Source: Nocardia camponoti (lineage in GTDB: Bacteria; Actinomycetota; Actinomycetes; Mycobacteriales; Mycobacteriaceae). From it: DNA of 64,000 bases. The stretch covers positions 885,570 to 949,569 of the forward strand of contig NZ_BMMW01000001.1 of assembly GCF_014646135.1 (NCBI RefSeq), in the 5' to 3' direction. Each line of letters starts with the position of its first letter. Positions within the stretch are counted from its first letter, which is position 1. This document shows positions 10,381 to 19,029 of this stretch, in pieces. A program made the position numbers and the translations under genes. The notes beneath the pieces were generated by a model that was not told the origin of the DNA, made no database searches, and was given only the letters and a program-made list of their open reading frames with translations.

Positions 10381-11177
10381 TGCGCACTCCTTCCGGAGTC
10401 ATTCGAAGCGTGCGTCGCATTGCTCGCGGGCGATGCGGCGGCGGGGAAATTAAGCGGGACGTGCGTGGTGCAGGCACAGTCACCGTTGGCGATGGTGGCC
10501 AGTTGCTGCACGTGCGTGCCAAGCAGGTCGCGAACGACCTCGCGCTCAGCGGCACACAATTGCGGGAACTCCTCGGCCACATGCGCGACCGGGCAGTGAT
10601 GCTGACAGATCTGCACCCCCGACCCAACCTCGCGGGTCGTTGTCGCGAATCCCGCCTCAGCGAACGCGCTGGCGATCTCGGCGGCTTTCGCCTCCACTTC
10701 GCCAGCGGTGTGGTCGACCACCGGTTCGATGCCTTCCACAATCGCCGCGGCGCGCCTGCGTGCGAATTCGGCGATGGCCTTCTCGCCACCGATTTCGCGT
10801 AACTGCCGGATTGCCGCACCGGCGAGGTCGTCGTAGGCGTGACCGAGACCAGCCCGGCCTGCCGCGGTGAGCTGATACTGCTTGGCTGGCCGACCGCGAC
10901 CCTTCTGCTGCCACGGTGCCGACCGACTAGCTCGGGCCTGACCAGCCTCGATGAGCGCGTCGAGGTGTCGACGCACGCCAGCGGGGGCAAGGCCGAGTTC
11001 AGCGCCGATCGCGGTGGCGGTGATGGGGCCCTGTTCAAGGAGCAGGCCAACGATCGCGGCGCGGGTTTGCCCTTCATGTCCTTGCGTTGGAGCCGGTGAG
11101 GTGGGCACAGGGGAAGCCGCGGAGTCGGTCTTTCGACCCGCTCCCTGTGCTTCCGTCCGCAAACCCATGGTTTTCAC
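10377..11177 (-). CDS. sufR: Fe-S-binding transcriptional repressor SufR
   Basis: 266 residues from GTG 11177. An in-frame ATG at 11168 would give 263. An ArsR/DeoR-like winged HTH occupies about residues 38-95 ([20 protein letters not shown]). The C-terminal half has the cysteine cluster of SufR (ICQHHC, LCAAE, GDCAC), which binds a 4Fe-4S cluster and lets it sense iron, redox or NO. It represses the suf operon in which it is the first gene. The palindrome at 11174-11188 overlaps the GTG start codon. A weak -10-like CACACT lies 6 nt before the GTG, so a leaderless transcript blocked directly by bound SufR is plausible. Confidence 0.9.
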   Translation of the reverse strand: MKTMGLRTEAQGAGRKTDSAASPVPTSPAPTQGHEGQTRAAIVGLLLEQGPITATAIGAELGLAPAGVRRHLDALIEAGQARASRSAPWQQKGRGRPAKQYQLTAAGRAGLGHAYDDLAGAAIRQLREIGGEKAIAEFARRRAAAIVEGIEPVVDHTAGEVEAKAAEIASAFAEAGFATTTREVGSGVQICQHHCPVAHVAEEFPQLCAAEREVVRDLLGTHVQQLATIANGDCACTTHVPLNFPAAASPASNATHASNDSGRSAQ

Positions 11178-11188
11178 AACACCAGTGT
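11174..11188 (-). promoter_or_regulatory. SufR operator ACACT-N5-TGTGA
   Basis: On the minus strand the bases read ACACT GGTGT TGTGA. From memory this is exactly the palindrome described for the M. tuberculosis suf promoter. It overlaps the proposed sufR start, consistent with autorepression. A second short palindrome, CGGAA-TTAC-TTCCG (11191-11204), lies just upstream. Confidence 0.8.
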
Positions 11189-11407
11189 GTCGGAATTACT
11201 TCCGTAAATCTAATAAGGGTCCCCTTGCAAAGGGTGCCCTGACCTGCGTCGTCGTCGGCAAGACCGATCGGTCCGTGACAAATCGCCAGGTCGCCGGACG
11301 CGGAAAATACGTGCGCGACGTCGCATGCGTGACCCACCACACAGTGTCTGTTTGGTCGCCAACGCCGCCCAGGACGCGCCCGACCGGATTCATGACACGA
11401 TGGAACC

Positions 11408-12304
11408 GTGGGTCAACCTGTGCCGCCGACGTGCGTCCGACATCCTGATCGTCCGACCGGATTGGCGTGTACACGCTGCGGTCGACCAGCCTGCCCGGAG
11501 TGCCTGCGGCCCGCCGCAGTGGGTCAGCATTGCGTCGACTGTTTCCAAGCGCAGCCCGTGCAGTCCGCGCGCACGCTCGTCGCGAAAGCGCGACCGGTCG
11601 CCACCTACGGACTCATCGCGATCAGCGTCGCCCTCTACGCGATCACCGCCGCGCAGTCGCATGACCTCATGAACAACCAGCGCGGGTCGAGCCTGTTTTG
11701 GGACATGGCGCTTGTCCCCTACCTCGTCGCGCAAGGCGAGTGGTACCGCGTCATCGGGTCGGGGTTCCTGCACTTCGGGGCCGTGCACTTGGCGTTCAAC
11801 ATGTTCGCGCTGTGGGTGGTCGGGCGCGATCTAGAACGCGTGCTTGGCTGGGCGCGGTTTCTCGCGGTGTACTTAGTCGCGCTGCTTGGTGGATCGGCGG
11901 CGGTGATGGTCGGGTCGGGCGCGCTCACCGCGACGGCCGGGGCATCCGGGGCGCTCTATGGCGTGTTCGGCGCGGTGGCTGTCGCGCTGCTTCGACTCAA
12001 GCAAAGCCCAACGCCCATGCTGATTCTCATCGCGATCAACCTCGTCATCACGTTCTCGCTGCCTGGCATTTCCCTGTGGGGACATCTGGGCGGACTTGTC
12101 GCTGGTACGGCCTGCGCGGTCGGGATTTTGTTTGTCCCCGAATGGCTTTCGGCCCGCACGTCGCAACAGGCGGCGCGCCTCGGGTGGCTGTCGGTCGCCG
12201 TTGTCGCGGTGGTGTGCATCGCTGTCACCTTGGGTGCCGCCGTCTACCTGCGCGCGAACCCGCCGGTCATGGCGGCGATGTTGAGCCAAAGCGCGGGCTT
12301 CTGA
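11408..12304 (+). CDS. Rhomboid-family intramembrane serine protease with N-terminal zinc finger
   Basis: 298 residues from GTG 11408. The first 45 residues hold a Cys/His-rich B-box-like finger (CTRCGRPACPECL, QHCVDC). Six to seven membrane segments follow. The rhomboid catalytic dyad is visible as Ser in AGASGALYG and His in WGHLGGL. It cleaves membrane-anchored proteins within the bilayer; the substrate is unknown. It lies between the suf operon and mptB, which I recall as adjacent in M. tuberculosis, so it is an insertion relative to that order. The upstream gap to sufR is 230 nt and holds the divergent promoters. Confidence 0.9.
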   Translation: MGQPVPPTCVRHPDRPTGLACTRCGRPACPECLRPAAVGQHCVDCFQAQPVQSARTLVAKARPVATYGLIAISVALYAITAAQSHDLMNNQRGSSLFWDMALVPYLVAQGEWYRVIGSGFLHFGAVHLAFNMFALWVVGRDLERVLGWARFLAVYLVALLGGSAAVMVGSGALTATAGASGALYGVFGAVAVALLRLKQSPTPMLILIAINLVITFSLPGISLWGHLGGLVAGTACAVGILFVPEWLSARTSQQAARLGWLSVAVVAVVCIAVTLGAAVYLRANPPVMAAMLSQSAGF

Positions 12305-12338
12305 TGGTCACGCGGCGCGGCCGATAGGCTCACCCTCC

Positions 12339-14048
12339 GTGTCGGTACTGGAAGGCAAAATACAGGCGTTCGGGCGAAGAGCCCTAGGGCTCGACGTCCC
12401 CGCGCCTGACCACACCGTCGCGGTGCTGCACCGCGACGAACCGCGCGTCCCCGGTCTCGACGGCCCCGAACGCGCGCAACTCGACCGCATTCGGTTGATG
12501 GGCGCGACCGGCGCTGTGTTGATGGCGATCGCCGCGCTTGGCATCGGCGCGCAGCCCGTGCATCAAAATCCGGTGTCGGGCATGCGAGTGTTCGGCATTT
12601 TCGCTCGCGCGCACACCGGGTCGCTTGCGATGTGCATGTTCGGCACCGTGTTGGTGATCGGCGCGTGGTTGTTGTTGGGGCGCTTCGCCATTGGTGGGTT
12701 GAACGGCTCGCCGCGTCGGCGGTTGAGTCGATCGCAGCTCGATCGCACGCTGTTGTTGTGGATCATTCCGCTGTCGATCGCACCGCCGATGTTTTCCAAC
12801 GACGTGTACTCCTACCTCGCGCAAAGCGAGATCGCCGCGCGTGGGGTCGACCCGTATTTGGAAGGTCCGGTCGCTGGACTGGGTATCGACAACGTCCTCA
12901 CCAACAACGTGCCGACGATTTGGCGCGATACGCCAGCGCCTTACGGGCCGCTTTTTCTCTGGATCGGACGTGGCATCGCGCACCTGACCGGCGACAACAT
13001 CATCGCGGGTGTCTGGGTGCATCGACTGCTCGCGCTCGCTGGAGTCGCGCTGATCGTGTGGGCGCTCCCGCGTCTTTCGGTGCGCTGCGGCGTCGCGCCG
13101 GTGAGCGCGCTGTGGCTCGGCGCTGCCAACCCGCTCGTGCTGTTTCACCTGGTCGGCGGCGTCCACAACGACGCGCTGATGCTCGGGCTGATGCTTGCGG
13201 GCATGGAGCTGACGCTGCGCGCGATTTACGGGCCGGGTGGTCGACCGGATCGGCTCAACGCCACCGGATTGCCGCCGTTTAACGCGAAAGCCTGGGCGTT
13301 TTTGGCGGCGGGAACCGTGGTCATCACGTTGTCGTCGTCGATCAAACTCACGTCGATCATCGCGCTCGGGTTCGTTGGGATGGCACTCGCGCGGCGCTGG
13401 GGTGCGTCGGTGTCGGCGGTCGCGAAGGCCGCTGTGGTTCTCGGCGTGGTCGCGGGGGCGACGACCTTGATCGTCAGCGAGGCGAGCGGGCTCGGGTTCG
13501 GCTGGGTGCACACGCTCAGCGTCGCCAACGCGGTGCGCAGTTGGATGTCGTTGCCGACGGTCATCGGCATCATCACCGGCTTTGGCGGCGTGCTGCTCGG
13601 GTTGGGCGACCACACGACCGCGCTGCTGTCGATCACGCGTCCGATCGCCGCCGTTGTCGCTGGGTACATCACTATTCGCATGCTCGTCGCGACGGGACTC
13701 GGACGCCTGCACCCAGTCGGTGCGCTCGGCGTCGCCCTTGGTGCGATCGTGCTGCTTTTCCCCGTCGTGCAGCCCTGGTACCTGCTGTGGGCCATCGTTC
13801 CGCTCGCCGCGTGGGCAACTCAGCCGGTGTTCCGTGTGCCCGCTGTGGCGTTCTCGGCGGTGGTGTCGATGCTGGTGATGCCGCGCGGCGCGGAGTTCCA
13901 GGTGTTCCAGATCATCGGCGCGGCCGTGGCGGCAGCCGTGTGCTTCGGGCTGTTCTACCTGCTGACCCGCAACAGCTTGCCCTGGCGGGCACAGCCGGGG
14001 GTGTCAGCTCCGTCACAGGAGGGCACGCCCTACCGTGTGACATCGTGA
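12339..14048 (+). CDS. mptB: Polyprenol-phosphomannose-dependent alpha-1,6-mannosyltransferase MptB
   Basis: 569 residues with about 13 hydrophobic segments, a GT-C fold glycosyltransferase of the MptA/MptB family. It is thought to start the alpha-1,6-mannan core of lipomannan and lipoarabinomannan at the outer face of the membrane. Conserved features are FSNDVYSYLAQ after the third segment (acidic catalytic residue), APYGPLFLW and the late loop PWYLLWAIVPL. The start is GTG 12339; TAGGCT lies 8 nt before it. The stop overlaps the next gene's start (GTGA). Position and context match Rv1459c. Confidence 0.87.
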   Translation: MSVLEGKIQAFGRRALGLDVPAPDHTVAVLHRDEPRVPGLDGPERAQLDRIRLMGATGAVLMAIAALGIGAQPVHQNPVSGMRVFGIFARAHTGSLAMCMFGTVLVIGAWLLLGRFAIGGLNGSPRRRLSRSQLDRTLLLWIIPLSIAPPMFSNDVYSYLAQSEIAARGVDPYLEGPVAGLGIDNVLTNNVPTIWRDTPAPYGPLFLWIGRGIAHLTGDNIIAGVWVHRLLALAGVALIVWALPRLSVRCGVAPVSALWLGAANPLVLFHLVGGVHNDALMLGLMLAGMELTLRAIYGPGGRPDRLNATGLPPFNAKAWAFLAAGTVVITLSSSIKLTSIIALGFVGMALARRWGASVSAVAKAAVVLGVVAGATTLIVSEASGLGFGWVHTLSVANAVRSWMSLPTVIGIITGFGGVLLGLGDHTTALLSITRPIAAVVAGYITIRMLVATGLGRLHPVGALGVALGAIVLLFPVVQPWYLLWAIVPLAAWATQPVFRVPAVAFSAVVSMLVMPRGAEFQVFQIIGAAVAAAVCFGLFYLLTRNSLPWRAQPGVSAPSQEGTPYRVTS

Positions 14049-14977
14049 ACGCACGCTCGGTACCCGCGGTACGCGTCGATGACGTCGTCAAACGCTTTGG
14101 CGATACGACCGCCGTCGATGGCCTGTCCTTCGAGGTCGAGCGCGCCCAGGTGTTCGCGCTGCTTGGCCCGAACGGCGCTGGCAAGACGACGACCGTCGAA
14201 ATGTGCGAGGGGTTCGGCGCGCCCGATCAGGGCAGCGTGCGGGTTCTTGGCCTCGATCCGATCGCCGATTCCGAGCAGTTGCGCCCGCGTATCGGCGTGA
14301 TGTTGCAGGGTGGCGGCGCGTATCCGGGCGCGCGGGCAGGCGAGATGCTTGACCTCGTCGCCGCCTATTCCGCCGACCCGATCGACCCTGATTGGCTCCT
14401 CACCACGCTTGGCCTCGGCGATCACCGCCGCACGCCCTACCGTCGACTTTCCGGTGGTCAGCAGCAGCGGCTCGCGCTGGCATGCGCTCTTGTCGGCAAG
14501 CCGGAACTGGTTTTTCTCGACGAACCGACCGCCGGCCTCGACGCCCAAGCGCGACTGATCGTGTGGGAACTCATCGACGCGCTGCGACGTGACGGTGTGA
14601 GCGTGGTCCTCACGACGCACATGATGGACGAAGCCGAACAGCTCGCTGACCATCTCGCGATCATCGACCACGGTCGCGTTGTCGCCCAGGGTTCGCCCGC
14701 CGAGGTCACCGCCCACGGCGCGGCGGGTCAGCTGCGTTTTAGCGCCCCGCCGAAACTCGATCTGCGCCTGCTTGCCGCCGCGTTGCCCGAGGGGTTCGCG
14801 CCCTGCGAGACAGCACCCGGCGCCTATCTCATCGAAGGCGAGATCACCCCGCAGGTCCTGGCGACCGTGACCGCGTGGTGCGCGCGAATGGATGTGCTCG
14901 CCACCGACATTCGCATCGACACGCGCCGCCTCGAAGACGTTTTCCTCGAACTGACCGGACGGGACCTGCGCGGATGA
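14045..14977 (+). CDS. ABC transporter ATP-binding protein (Rv1458c-like)
   Basis: 310 residues from GTG 14045, which overlaps the mptB stop; longer in-frame starts lie inside mptB. It has Walker A GPNGAGKTTT, signature LSGGQQQR, Walker B LVFLDEPTAGLD and H-loop LTTHMMDEA, as in the DrrA/CcmA-type ATPases of two-gene ABC-2 exporters. It pairs with the permease that follows. The substrate is unknown. The conserved neighbourhood of mptB and ctaA suggests envelope or respiratory-chain export, but this is inference. Confidence 0.9.
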   Translation: MNARSVPAVRVDDVVKRFGDTTAVDGLSFEVERAQVFALLGPNGAGKTTTVEMCEGFGAPDQGSVRVLGLDPIADSEQLRPRIGVMLQGGGAYPGARAGEMLDLVAAYSADPIDPDWLLTTLGLGDHRRTPYRRLSGGQQQRLALACALVGKPELVFLDEPTAGLDAQARLIVWELIDALRRDGVSVVLTTHMMDEAEQLADHLAIIDHGRVVAQGSPAEVTAHGAAGQLRFSAPPKLDLRLLAAALPEGFAPCETAPGAYLIEGEITPQVLATVTAWCARMDVLATDIRIDTRRLEDVFLELTGRDLRG

Positions 14978-15753
14978 CCACCGAAACCAACCGCTTCGCC
15001 GCTGGCACTTTCACGCCCGATCCGCGCCCGGCCTCACGTGCGGTGATGTTGCGCGCGCAGACGAGCATTGAGCTGAAGTTGTTGCTGCGCAACGGCGAAC
15101 AACTGCTGTTGACGATGTTCATTCCGATCGCGTTGCTGGTCGGGCTCACGCTGTTGCCGTTCGGCGAGTTCGGCGACAACCGGGTGAACAAGGTCGTGCC
15201 CATGGTGATGATGACGGCGATCATGTCGACGGCGTTCACCGGCCAAGCCATCGCGGTCGGGTTCGATCGACGGTATGGGGCGCTGAAAAGACTTGGGGCA
15301 ACACCACTTCCGCGGTGGGGGGTGATCGCGGGCAAGTCGGCGGCGGTGTTGATCGTTGTCGTTTTGCAGTCGGTGCTGTTCGGGCTGATTGGTGTCGCGC
15401 TTGGCTGGCGGCCGGGGTTGCTTGGGCTCGCGCTTGGCGCGGTCGTGATCGCGCTGGGTACCGCGACGTTCGCGGCGATGGGCCTGCTGCTCGGCGGCAC
15501 GCTCAAGGCCGAGGTCGTGCTCGCGTTGGCCAATATCGCGTGGTTCATCATGCTCGGCTGCGCTGGGCTCGTGCTGTTGTCCGGGTTGCCGACCGCGGTG
15601 ACCGTCGCGGCTCGGCTGTTGCCGTCGGGTGCGCTCGCCTACGCGCTGGAGCGTGCGCTCGACGGGTCAATCGACTGGTTCGGCATCGCCGTCCTCGCGG
15701 TGTGGGGCCTCGTCTGCGGCTGGCTCGCGACGCACTTCTTCCGCTTCAGCTGA
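14974..15753 (+). CDS. ABC-2 type transporter permease (Rv1457c-like)
   Basis: 259 residues from ATG 14974, which overlaps the upstream stop (ATGA). It has six hydrophobic segments of the ABC-2 type, with the loop FDRRYGALKRLGATPLPRW between the second and third. It forms the membrane part of the exporter with the preceding ATPase. In M. tuberculosis the same pair lies next to the ctaA homologue. Confidence 0.88.
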   Translation: MTTETNRFAAGTFTPDPRPASRAVMLRAQTSIELKLLLRNGEQLLLTMFIPIALLVGLTLLPFGEFGDNRVNKVVPMVMMTAIMSTAFTGQAIAVGFDRRYGALKRLGATPLPRWGVIAGKSAAVLIVVVLQSVLFGLIGVALGWRPGLLGLALGAVVIALGTATFAAMGLLLGGTLKAEVVLALANIAWFIMLGCAGLVLLSGLPTAVTVAARLLPSGALAYALERALDGSIDWFGIAVLAVWGLVCGWLATHFFRFS

Positions 15754-15817
15754 GATCAACGACACGTTGTAGTACACCGGGTTCCGGTCGGCTATCACCG
15801 GCCAGTACCATCGTGAC

Positions 15818-16789
15818 GTGCTCAATCGCGCCTTCCTCGCACTTGTCGACCGGTTGCCGCTGCCCTCGTTGCGGGTGCAGCGCATCCTCGCGTTCGCGGT
15901 GATCCTCACCCAGGCGGGTATCTCCGTCACCGGCGCGGTCGTGCGGGTCACAGCATCGGGCCTTGGTTGCCCCACGTGGCCGCAATGTTTCCCGGGCAGT
16001 TTCACGCCGGTTGGGGTGTCGGAAGTTCCGGTCATTCACCAGACCGTCGAGTTCGGCAACCGCATGCTCACGTTCGCGGTCACGTTGTGCGCCGCGCTGA
16101 TCGTGCTGGCTGTCGTGCGCGCGCGACGTCGACGTGAAGTGGTCGTTTACGCGTGGCTGATGCCCGGCGGCACTGTTTTGCAGGCCATCATCGGCGGCAT
16201 CACCGTGCGCACGGGGTTGCTGTGGTGGACCGTCGCGGTGCATCTGCTCGTGTCGATGCTGATGGTGTGGCTCGCTGTCGTGCTTTACGCCAAGATCGGC
16301 GAGCCTGATGACGGCGTCGAAACCGTTCAGGTGCCCGCTCCCCTGCGCTGGCTCACCGCGCTCAGCGGTGTCGCGCTGGCTGGTGTGTTGATCGCGGGCA
16401 CGTTGGTGACCGGCGCTGGCCCGCACGCGGGCGACAAGAGCATTGACCGACCCGTCGCGCGGTTGGAAGTCGAGATCGTGACGCTGGTTCACCTGCACGC
16501 GCAGTTGCTCGTCGGGTACCTCGCGCTGCTAGTTGGTCTCGCGTTCGGCCTGTACGCGGTCGGGATTACTCCGGCGATCCGCAAGCGCCTGTTCGTGCTG
16601 CTCGGCCTGGTTGTCGCCCAGGGTGCCGTTGGCGTAGTGCAGTACTTCACCGACGTACCCGCCGCGCTCGTCGCGGTGCATGTGGGCGGCGCGGCGGCCT
16701 GCACAGCGGCAACAGCGGCACTGTGGGCCTCACTACGAACCCGCGAATTGCTGCCCGCCAACGTTGCCGACCGAGTAGCCGCACACTAG
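15818..16789 (+). CDS. ctaA: Haem A synthase CtaA
   Basis: 323 residues with eight hydrophobic segments in two four-helix halves. Four candidate haem-ligating histidines are visible: HQTVEFGNR, VAVHLLVSM, HLHAQLL and AVHVGGA. It converts haem O to haem A for cytochrome aa3 oxidase, acting after CtaB, which lies 4 kb downstream on the other strand. A cysteine pair-like CPTWPQC follows the first segment. Start GTG 15818 has no Shine-Dalgarno; TACCAT ends 6 nt before it, suggesting a leaderless transcript. Confidence 0.9.
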   Translation: MLNRAFLALVDRLPLPSLRVQRILAFAVILTQAGISVTGAVVRVTASGLGCPTWPQCFPGSFTPVGVSEVPVIHQTVEFGNRMLTFAVTLCAALIVLAVVRARRRREVVVYAWLMPGGTVLQAIIGGITVRTGLLWWTVAVHLLVSMLMVWLAVVLYAKIGEPDDGVETVQVPAPLRWLTALSGVALAGVLIAGTLVTGAGPHAGDKSIDRPVARLEVEIVTLVHLHAQLLVGYLALLVGLAFGLYAVGITPAIRKRLFVLLGLVVAQGAVGVVQYFTDVPAALVAVHVGGAAACTAATAALWASLRTRELLPANVADRVAAH

Positions 16790-16840
16790 CGATTGGCTGC
16801 CGCAGTCGATTGACTGCCGCAGTCGATTGGCTGCCGCGGC
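16790..16840. repeat. 17-bp tandem repeat (three units) directly after ctaA
   Basis: Units CGATTGGCTGCCGCAGT (16790-16806), CGATTGACTGCCGCAGT (16807-16823) and CGATTGGCTGCCGCGGC (16824-16840) begin one base after the ctaA stop. A decayed fourth unit (AATTGACAGCCGC) follows. Confidence 0.85.
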
Positions 16841-16896
16841 AATTGACAGCCGCTACGGCTCCCAACGCGGGATCCCCCCGTCAAGCGAACAGGGCA

Positions 16897-17097
16897 AGTT
16901 TTTGGCCCCCTCTCGTTTGCGGTGCGTTGCGTAACGGCGAAGCCGGAGCAACGTGCCGCAAGCGAGAGGTCACTGGGCCAAAAACTCCGCGGCGCCAGCC
17001 GCCAAAAACAAAGGCGTTGCGTAACGGCGAAGCCGGAGCAACGTGCCGCAAATGAGAGGTCACTGGGCCAAAAACTCCGCGGCGCCAGCCGCAAAAA
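16897..17097. repeat. 90-bp tandem repeat (two units) with a partial inverted copy
   Basis: Unit 1 spans 16924-17013 and unit 2 spans 17014-17097; they differ at only a few positions. Each contains a hairpin (GTTGC ... GGC GAA GCC ... GCAAC). The stretch 16900-16921 (TTTTTGGCCCCCTCTCGTTTGC region) reads as a partial inverted copy of the CGAGAGG-GGGCCAAAA part. The array ends exactly at the stop codon of the minus-strand gene at 17098. Together with the 17-bp repeat it fills the whole 308-bp gap after ctaA; no gene is seen. Confidence 0.85.
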
Positions 17098-17457
17098 CTA
17101 CAGCCTCTCGACCAGTTTCCAGTTGCGCGCCTTCGGGAACTTCGTCTGATGCGCCACCCACGCGGCCATCTTCTTCCAGTGCCCAGGCTCCGGGCTCGCC
17201 TTGCTCACCAGTTCGCGGTCCCAGTGCTCGGTTTCGGCGAGCCCGTTGACGCGCTCAACGATGGCTTTCGCGATGTCCATCGAGGCGACAACACGGTCGC
17301 CGAGGATGCCGTCGGCACCAACGAGGGTGATGCGCACGCCTTCCTTGCCCACGTACTGCAACACGGCCGTGGCCGAATCACCGTGGTCGGCGACGAATTT
17401 GACGATGGACTTCTCGACCCCGGCGGGCACCTTGACGGCGACGGCGTTTGCACTCAT
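17098..17457 (-). CDS. Conserved hypothetical protein, 119 residues
   Basis: Start ATG 17457 is chosen because TAAACT lies 7 nt upstream and no Shine-Dalgarno is present; a GTG at 17493 would add 12 residues. The protein is mixed alpha/beta and soluble, with no signal peptide or membrane segment. It has an N-terminal stretch AVAVKVPAGVEKSIVKFV and a C-terminal basic/aromatic end (GHWKKMAAW ... ARNWKLVERL). I recognise no domain. It is divergent from the quinone oxidoreductase gene. Confidence 0.7.
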   Translation of the reverse strand: MSANAVAVKVPAGVEKSIVKFVADHGDSATAVLQYVGKEGVRITLVGADGILGDRVVASMDIAKAIVERVNGLAETEHWDRELVSKASPEPGHWKKMAAWVAHQTKFPKARNWKLVERL

Positions 17458-17519
17458 GACCGGTAGTTTACCGACCAGTAGTAACGAGTCCACCCCCGGT
17501 TACGTGTAAAACTGCGGGC

Positions 17520-18485
17520 ATGCATGCGATTGAGGTCACCTCCCACGGCGGTCCCGAAGTTTTGCGTTATGTCGAGGTTGCGGATCCGGTGATCGGACCC
17601 AAGCAGCTTCTCGTCCAAACCCAGGGCATCGGCGTCAATTACATCGATACCTATTTCCGCACCGGCGCGTATCCGCAGGCCACGCCCTATATTCCGGGTT
17701 CGGAAGGGACCGGCGTTGTCAGCGCGATCGGCGCTGAGGTCACCGAATTCGTTGTTGGCGACCGCGTGGCGTGGGCGGCGGCGCCGGGCAGCTATGCCGA
17801 CCAGGTTGCCGTCGACGAGGCGCATGCCGTGCTCGTTCCCGAAGGCGTTTCGACCGAGGTTGCCGCGTCGGCGTTGTTGCAGGGCATGACCGCGCACTAT
17901 TTGATCGAGTCGATTTATACGCCGGGACCGGCCGATCCGGTGTTGATTCACGCGGGTGCCGGTGGTGTTGGGCTGTTGCTGACGCAGTTGGCGAAGGCCA
18001 ATAACGCGTATGTGATCACGACGGTGTCGTCGGACGAGAAGGAGAAGCTGTCGCGCGAGGCAGGCGCCGACGTTGTCCTGCGCTACCACGACGACCTCGC
18101 CACGCAGGTACGCGACCTGACGAGCGGTGTCGGCGTCGCGGTGGTGTATGACGGTGTCGGCGCGGCGACGTTCGAACAGAGTCTCAAGTCGTTGCGGGTG
18201 CGCGGCATGATGGCGCTGTTCGGCGCGGCGAGCGGCCCAGTTCCGCCGTTTGACCCGCAGCAGCTCTCGCGCGACGGTTCCCTGTTCCTAACCCGTCCGA
18301 AATTGGGCGACTACACCCGCGATCGCACCGAATTCCTTTGGCGCGCAACGGATGTGTTCGATTGGATCGCCTCAGGCAAGCTCCGCTTCCGCATTGGCGC
18401 GACCTACCCCCTCGCTGACGCCGAACAGGCGCACCGCGATTTGGAGTCGCGCAAGACAACGGGGTCAATCGTGTTGTTGCCCTAG
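17520..18485 (+). CDS. qor: NADPH:quinone oxidoreductase (zinc-free MDR family)
   Basis: 321 residues of the quinone reductase branch of medium-chain dehydrogenases. The N-terminal GroES-like domain has GVNYIDTYFRTGAYP and lacks the structural zinc cysteines. The Rossmann motif is HAGAGGVGLLLTQLA (about residues 142-156). It is the likely cytoplasmic quinone or enone reductase equivalent to Rv1454c. The stop overlaps the convergent gene at 18482 by four bases. Confidence 0.88.
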   Translation: MHAIEVTSHGGPEVLRYVEVADPVIGPKQLLVQTQGIGVNYIDTYFRTGAYPQATPYIPGSEGTGVVSAIGAEVTEFVVGDRVAWAAAPGSYADQVAVDEAHAVLVPEGVSTEVAASALLQGMTAHYLIESIYTPGPADPVLIHAGAGGVGLLLTQLAKANNAYVITTVSSDEKEKLSREAGADVVLRYHDDLATQVRDLTSGVGVAVVYDGVGAATFEQSLKSLRVRGMMALFGAASGPVPPFDPQQLSRDGSLFLTRPKLGDYTRDRTEFLWRATDVFDWIASGKLRFRIGATYPLADAEQAHRDLESRKTTGSIVLLP

Positions 18486-18841
18486 GTCGCACGGCGTACT
18501 CGGGCCATCCCGAGCACGCCTAAGCCAATGCTGAACGCGCCCAACACTATTGCGAAATAAGCGGCGGCGATTCCATTGCCCGTTCCGAGGCCGCCGGGCG
18601 ATGTCGCCGCGAGGTAGGCACCACCGACGAGCCCGATGAGCCCGGCGATCGCCGCGTGCCAACGGGCGGGACTCGTTGCGAGGCGGCCGGTCGGGTCACG
18701 CAGGACGAGGATCGCGGTGACGATGCCGGTCAGGGTGAACAAGGCCAGGATGGTGGTGGGTGCGCGGCCGCGACTGGCCTCGGCGGCGGCGTGCAGTTCG
18801 GTCGCATAGCTGGCGAGGATGGCTGAGGTGGCGACGCGCAT
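18482..18841 (-). CDS. Small membrane protein of unknown function
   Basis: 119 residues from ATG 18841, supported by AAGGAG eight bases upstream; upstream in-frame codons are not needed. Three hydrophobic segments (TTILALFTLTGIVTAILVL; HAAIAGLIGLVGGAYLAA; YFAIVLGAFSIGLGVLGMA) follow an amphipathic N-terminus. I recognise no family. It is convergent with and overlaps the qor stop. A two-component system starts divergently 188 bp away. Confidence 0.7.
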   Translation of the reverse strand: MRVATSAILASYATELHAAAEASRGRAPTTILALFTLTGIVTAILVLRDPTGRLATSPARWHAAIAGLIGLVGGAYLAATSPGGLGTGNGIAAAYFAIVLGAFSIGLGVLGMARVRRAT

Positions 18842-19029
18842 CGTGGTGCTCCTTACGAGGGGACGGTTCCATCGTCGGCGCATCTGCGGCGCGAATCATC
18901 GTGCGAGCGTGGACAATTCATGCTGCCGTTTCTGGGGCAGCGCGGCGCGACCACTACCGCGTTCGCAGTAGTCGCTAACTACCGTCGAGCGCGGATGCCG
19001 CGCGGGCGTTTTCGGCCTACCGTGGAACG

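Noticed and set aside
16786..17149. Small ORFs in the 17-bp and 90-bp arrays
   Set aside because: Repetitive translations on both strands without start signals.
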